DNA of 64,000 bases from Mesorhizobium sp. B2-1-8. GTDB taxonomy: Bacteria > Pseudomonadota > Alphaproteobacteria > Rhizobiales > Rhizobiaceae. The notes under the pieces are model-generated. The model was not told the origin of the DNA. It ran no database searches and saw only the letters and a program-made list of their open reading frames with translations. Shown piece after piece: positions 62,571 through 64,000 of the stretch (position 1 is the stretch's first letter; each line of letters opens with the position of its first letter). The position numbers and the translations under genes were made by a program. The DNA lies in contig NZ_CP083952.1 in NCBI RefSeq assembly GCF_006442545.2, forward strand, positions 6,115,501 to 6,179,500, given 5' to 3'.

Positions 62571-64000
62571 ATGACCAGCCAGATCATCCCCGTCGACCCC
62601 TTCGACTTCATCATCTTCGGCGGCACCGGCGACCTGTCGGAGCGCAAGCTGCTGCCGTCGCTCTACTACCGCCAGCGCGACCATCAATTCTCCGAGCCGA
62701 CGCGCATCATCGGCACGTCGCGCTCGAAAATGAGCGACGAGGAATTCCAGGCCTTCGCCAGGCAGGCGATTTCGGACCATGTCAAGCCGGCCGACATCGA
62801 TGCCAAGGAGTTGAAGACCTTCCTGGCGCGGCTTTCCTACGTCCCGGCCGATGCGACGAGCGGCGCCGGCTTCGACAAGCTGAAGAAGGCGATCGGCGAA
62901 AGCGACCACATCCGCGCCTTCTACCTGGCCGTGGCGCCGGCACTGTTCGGCGATATCTCGCACAAGCTCAAAGAGCACAATCTGATCACGCCGAATTCGC
63001 GCATCGTGCTGGAGAAGCCGATCGGTCGCGACCTCGCCTCGGCGCAGGCGCTCAACGACCTGGTCGGCGACGACTTCCACGAAAGCCAGATTTTCCGCAT
63101 CGACCATTATCTCGGCAAAGAGACGGTGCAGAACCTGATGGCGCTGCGCTTTGCCAATGCGCTCTACGAGCCGCTGTGGAACTCCGCCCATATCGACCAC
63201 GTGCAGATCACCGTCGCCGAGACCGTTGGCCTGGAAGACCGCGTCACCTATTACGACAAGGCTGGCGCGCTTCGCGACATGGTGCAGAACCACATGCTTC
63301 AGCTGCTTTGCCTCGTCGCCATGGAAGCACCGTCGTCGATGGACGCCGACGCGGTGCGCGACGAGAAGCTGAAGGTGCTGCGGGCGCTGAAGCGCATCAA
63401 CGGCAACGAAGCGCCCAAGCACACCGTGCGTGGCCAGTATCGCGCCGGCGCGTCGGCTGGCGGACCGGTGAAAGGTTATGTCGAGGAGCTCGGCAAGGAC
63501 AGCAACACCGAGACCTTCGTCGCCATCAAGGCCGAGATCGGTACCTGGCGCTGGGCAGGTGTTCCGTTTTATCTCAGGACCGGGAAGCGGCTGACGACCC
63601 GGGTTTCGGAAATCGTCATCGAGTTCAAGCCGATCCCGCATTCGATCTTCGGCGACAGCGGCGCGGGACCGATCTTCGCCAACCAGTTGGTCATCCGGCT
63701 GCAGCCGGACGAAGGCGTCAAGCAGTACATCATGATCAAGGATCCGGGCCCGGGCGGCATGCGGCTGCGTCAGATCTCGCTCGACATGAGTTTCGCGCAG
63801 TCTTTCGACGGCCGCGCGCCCGACGCCTATGAACGGCTGATCATGGATGTCATCCGTGGCAACCAGACCCTGTTCATGCGTCGCGACGAGGTGGAAGCCG
63901 CCTGGAAGTGGATCGACCCGATTCAGAATGCCTGGGAAGGCGCCAAGCAGGAAGCACAGGGCTATACGGCAGGCACATGGGGGCCGTCGGCATCGATAGC
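62571..64000 (+). CDS. zwf: Glucose-6-phosphate 1-dehydrogenase, N-terminal part (cut by window edge)
   Basis: The frame is open from ATG 62571 to the window end, 476 full codons of about 490. It has the NADP motif FIIFGGTGDLSERKLLPSLY, the catalytic RIDHYLGKETVQNLMALRFAN (substrate lysine and histidine) and the late AGTWGPSAS stretch. The enzyme oxidises glucose 6-phosphate to 6-phosphogluconolactone. In rhizobia it feeds the Entner-Doudoroff pathway and is usually followed by pgl and edd, which would lie outside. The gluconokinase at 31186 delivers the same downstream metabolite. Confidence 0.96.
   Translation, partial: MTSQIIPVDPFDFIIFGGTGDLSERKLLPSLYYRQRDHQFSEPTRIIGTSRSKMSDEEFQAFARQAISDHVKPADIDAKELKTFLARLSYVPADATSGAGFDKLKKAIGESDHIRAFYLAVAPALFGDISHKLKEHNLITPNSRIVLEKPIGRDLASAQALNDLVGDDFHESQIFRIDHYLGKETVQNLMALRFANALYEPLWNSAHIDHVQITVAETVGLEDRVTYYDKAGALRDMVQNHMLQLLCLVAMEAPSSMDADAVRDEKLKVLRALKRINGNEAPKHTVRGQYRAGASAGGPVKGYVEELGKDSNTETFVAIKAEIGTWRWAGVPFYLRTGKRLTTRVSEIVIEFKPIPHSIFGDSGAGPIFANQLVIRLQPDEGVKQYIMIKDPGPGGMRLRQISLDMSFAQSFDGRAPDAYERLIMDVIRGNQTLFMRRDEVEAAWKWIDPIQNAWEGAKQEAQGYTAGTWGPSASI

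Overview
The window looks like chromosome from a Mesorhizobium-like member of the Rhizobiales (Alphaproteobacteria). The DNA is GC-rich. It carries a PleC/DivJ/PdhS-type PAS histidine kinase, a phasin with a PhaR-like promoter palindrome, an acetoacetyl-CoA synthetase, a ScfR/RamB-type regulator divergent from isocitrate lyase, and an sRNA with three anti-Shine-Dalgarno loops of the type known from rhizobia. The tRNA-His has no encoded G-1 and has A73, a trait described for alphaproteobacteria. The genus is inferred, not proven.

Left part (1-36.5 kb) is accessory and catabolic. It opens with decaying genes: the end of a MocR regulator, a frameshifted C45 acyltransferase and a frameshifted RpiR regulator. 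Next is a MocR regulator with a D-amino-acid-dehydrogenase-like flavoprotein, divergent from a polyamine/opine-type ABC transporter (5.8-10.2 kb). ThiD and IS3 remnants follow (10.6-11.5 kb). A ten-gene minus-strand operon (11.5-20.9 kb) fits hydroxyproline use: polar amino-acid ABC importer, DHDPS-family deaminase, flavin D-hydroxyproline dehydrogenase, aldehyde dehydrogenase, a Ser/Cys-type proline-racemase-family enzyme and two SDRs. It is divergent from a GntR/FCD regulator across four TGTCGACA palindromes. An Lrp regulator, a frameshifted arginase and an ornithine cyclodeaminase follow (22.2-24.8 kb), so arginine, proline and hydroxyproline metabolism sit side by side. The 25-36 kb region is a gluconate/idonate regulon: RbsABC-type importer, SMP-30 lactonase, gluconokinase, gluconate 5-dehydrogenase-like SDR, idonate dehydrogenase, two other dehydrogenases and a LacI regulator. 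Copies of ATGTTATCGATAACAT lie at both operon promoters and, imperfectly, upstream of the regulator.

At 36.3-36.6 kb an integrase fragment lies directly 3' of tRNA-His. This is the usual scar of tRNA-targeted integration and may mark the border of an island extending leftwards.

Right part (36.6-64 kb) looks like core chromosome: the anti-SD sRNA, phaP, the large kinase, acetoacetyl-CoA synthetase, an AsmA protein, a putrescine importer (potFGHI order), an EamA transporter, a DUF2167 membrane protein, the ScfR-like regulator and aceA, a degenerate receiver protein, a HAD phosphatase, a PuuA/PuuB-like pair for putrescine breakdown, an SH3 membrane protein, an SDR and the start of zwf.

Several genes carry single-base frameshifts (C45 enzyme, RpiR, aldehyde dehydrogenase C-terminus, arginase). 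Real decay and sequencing error cannot be told apart from the sequence alone.
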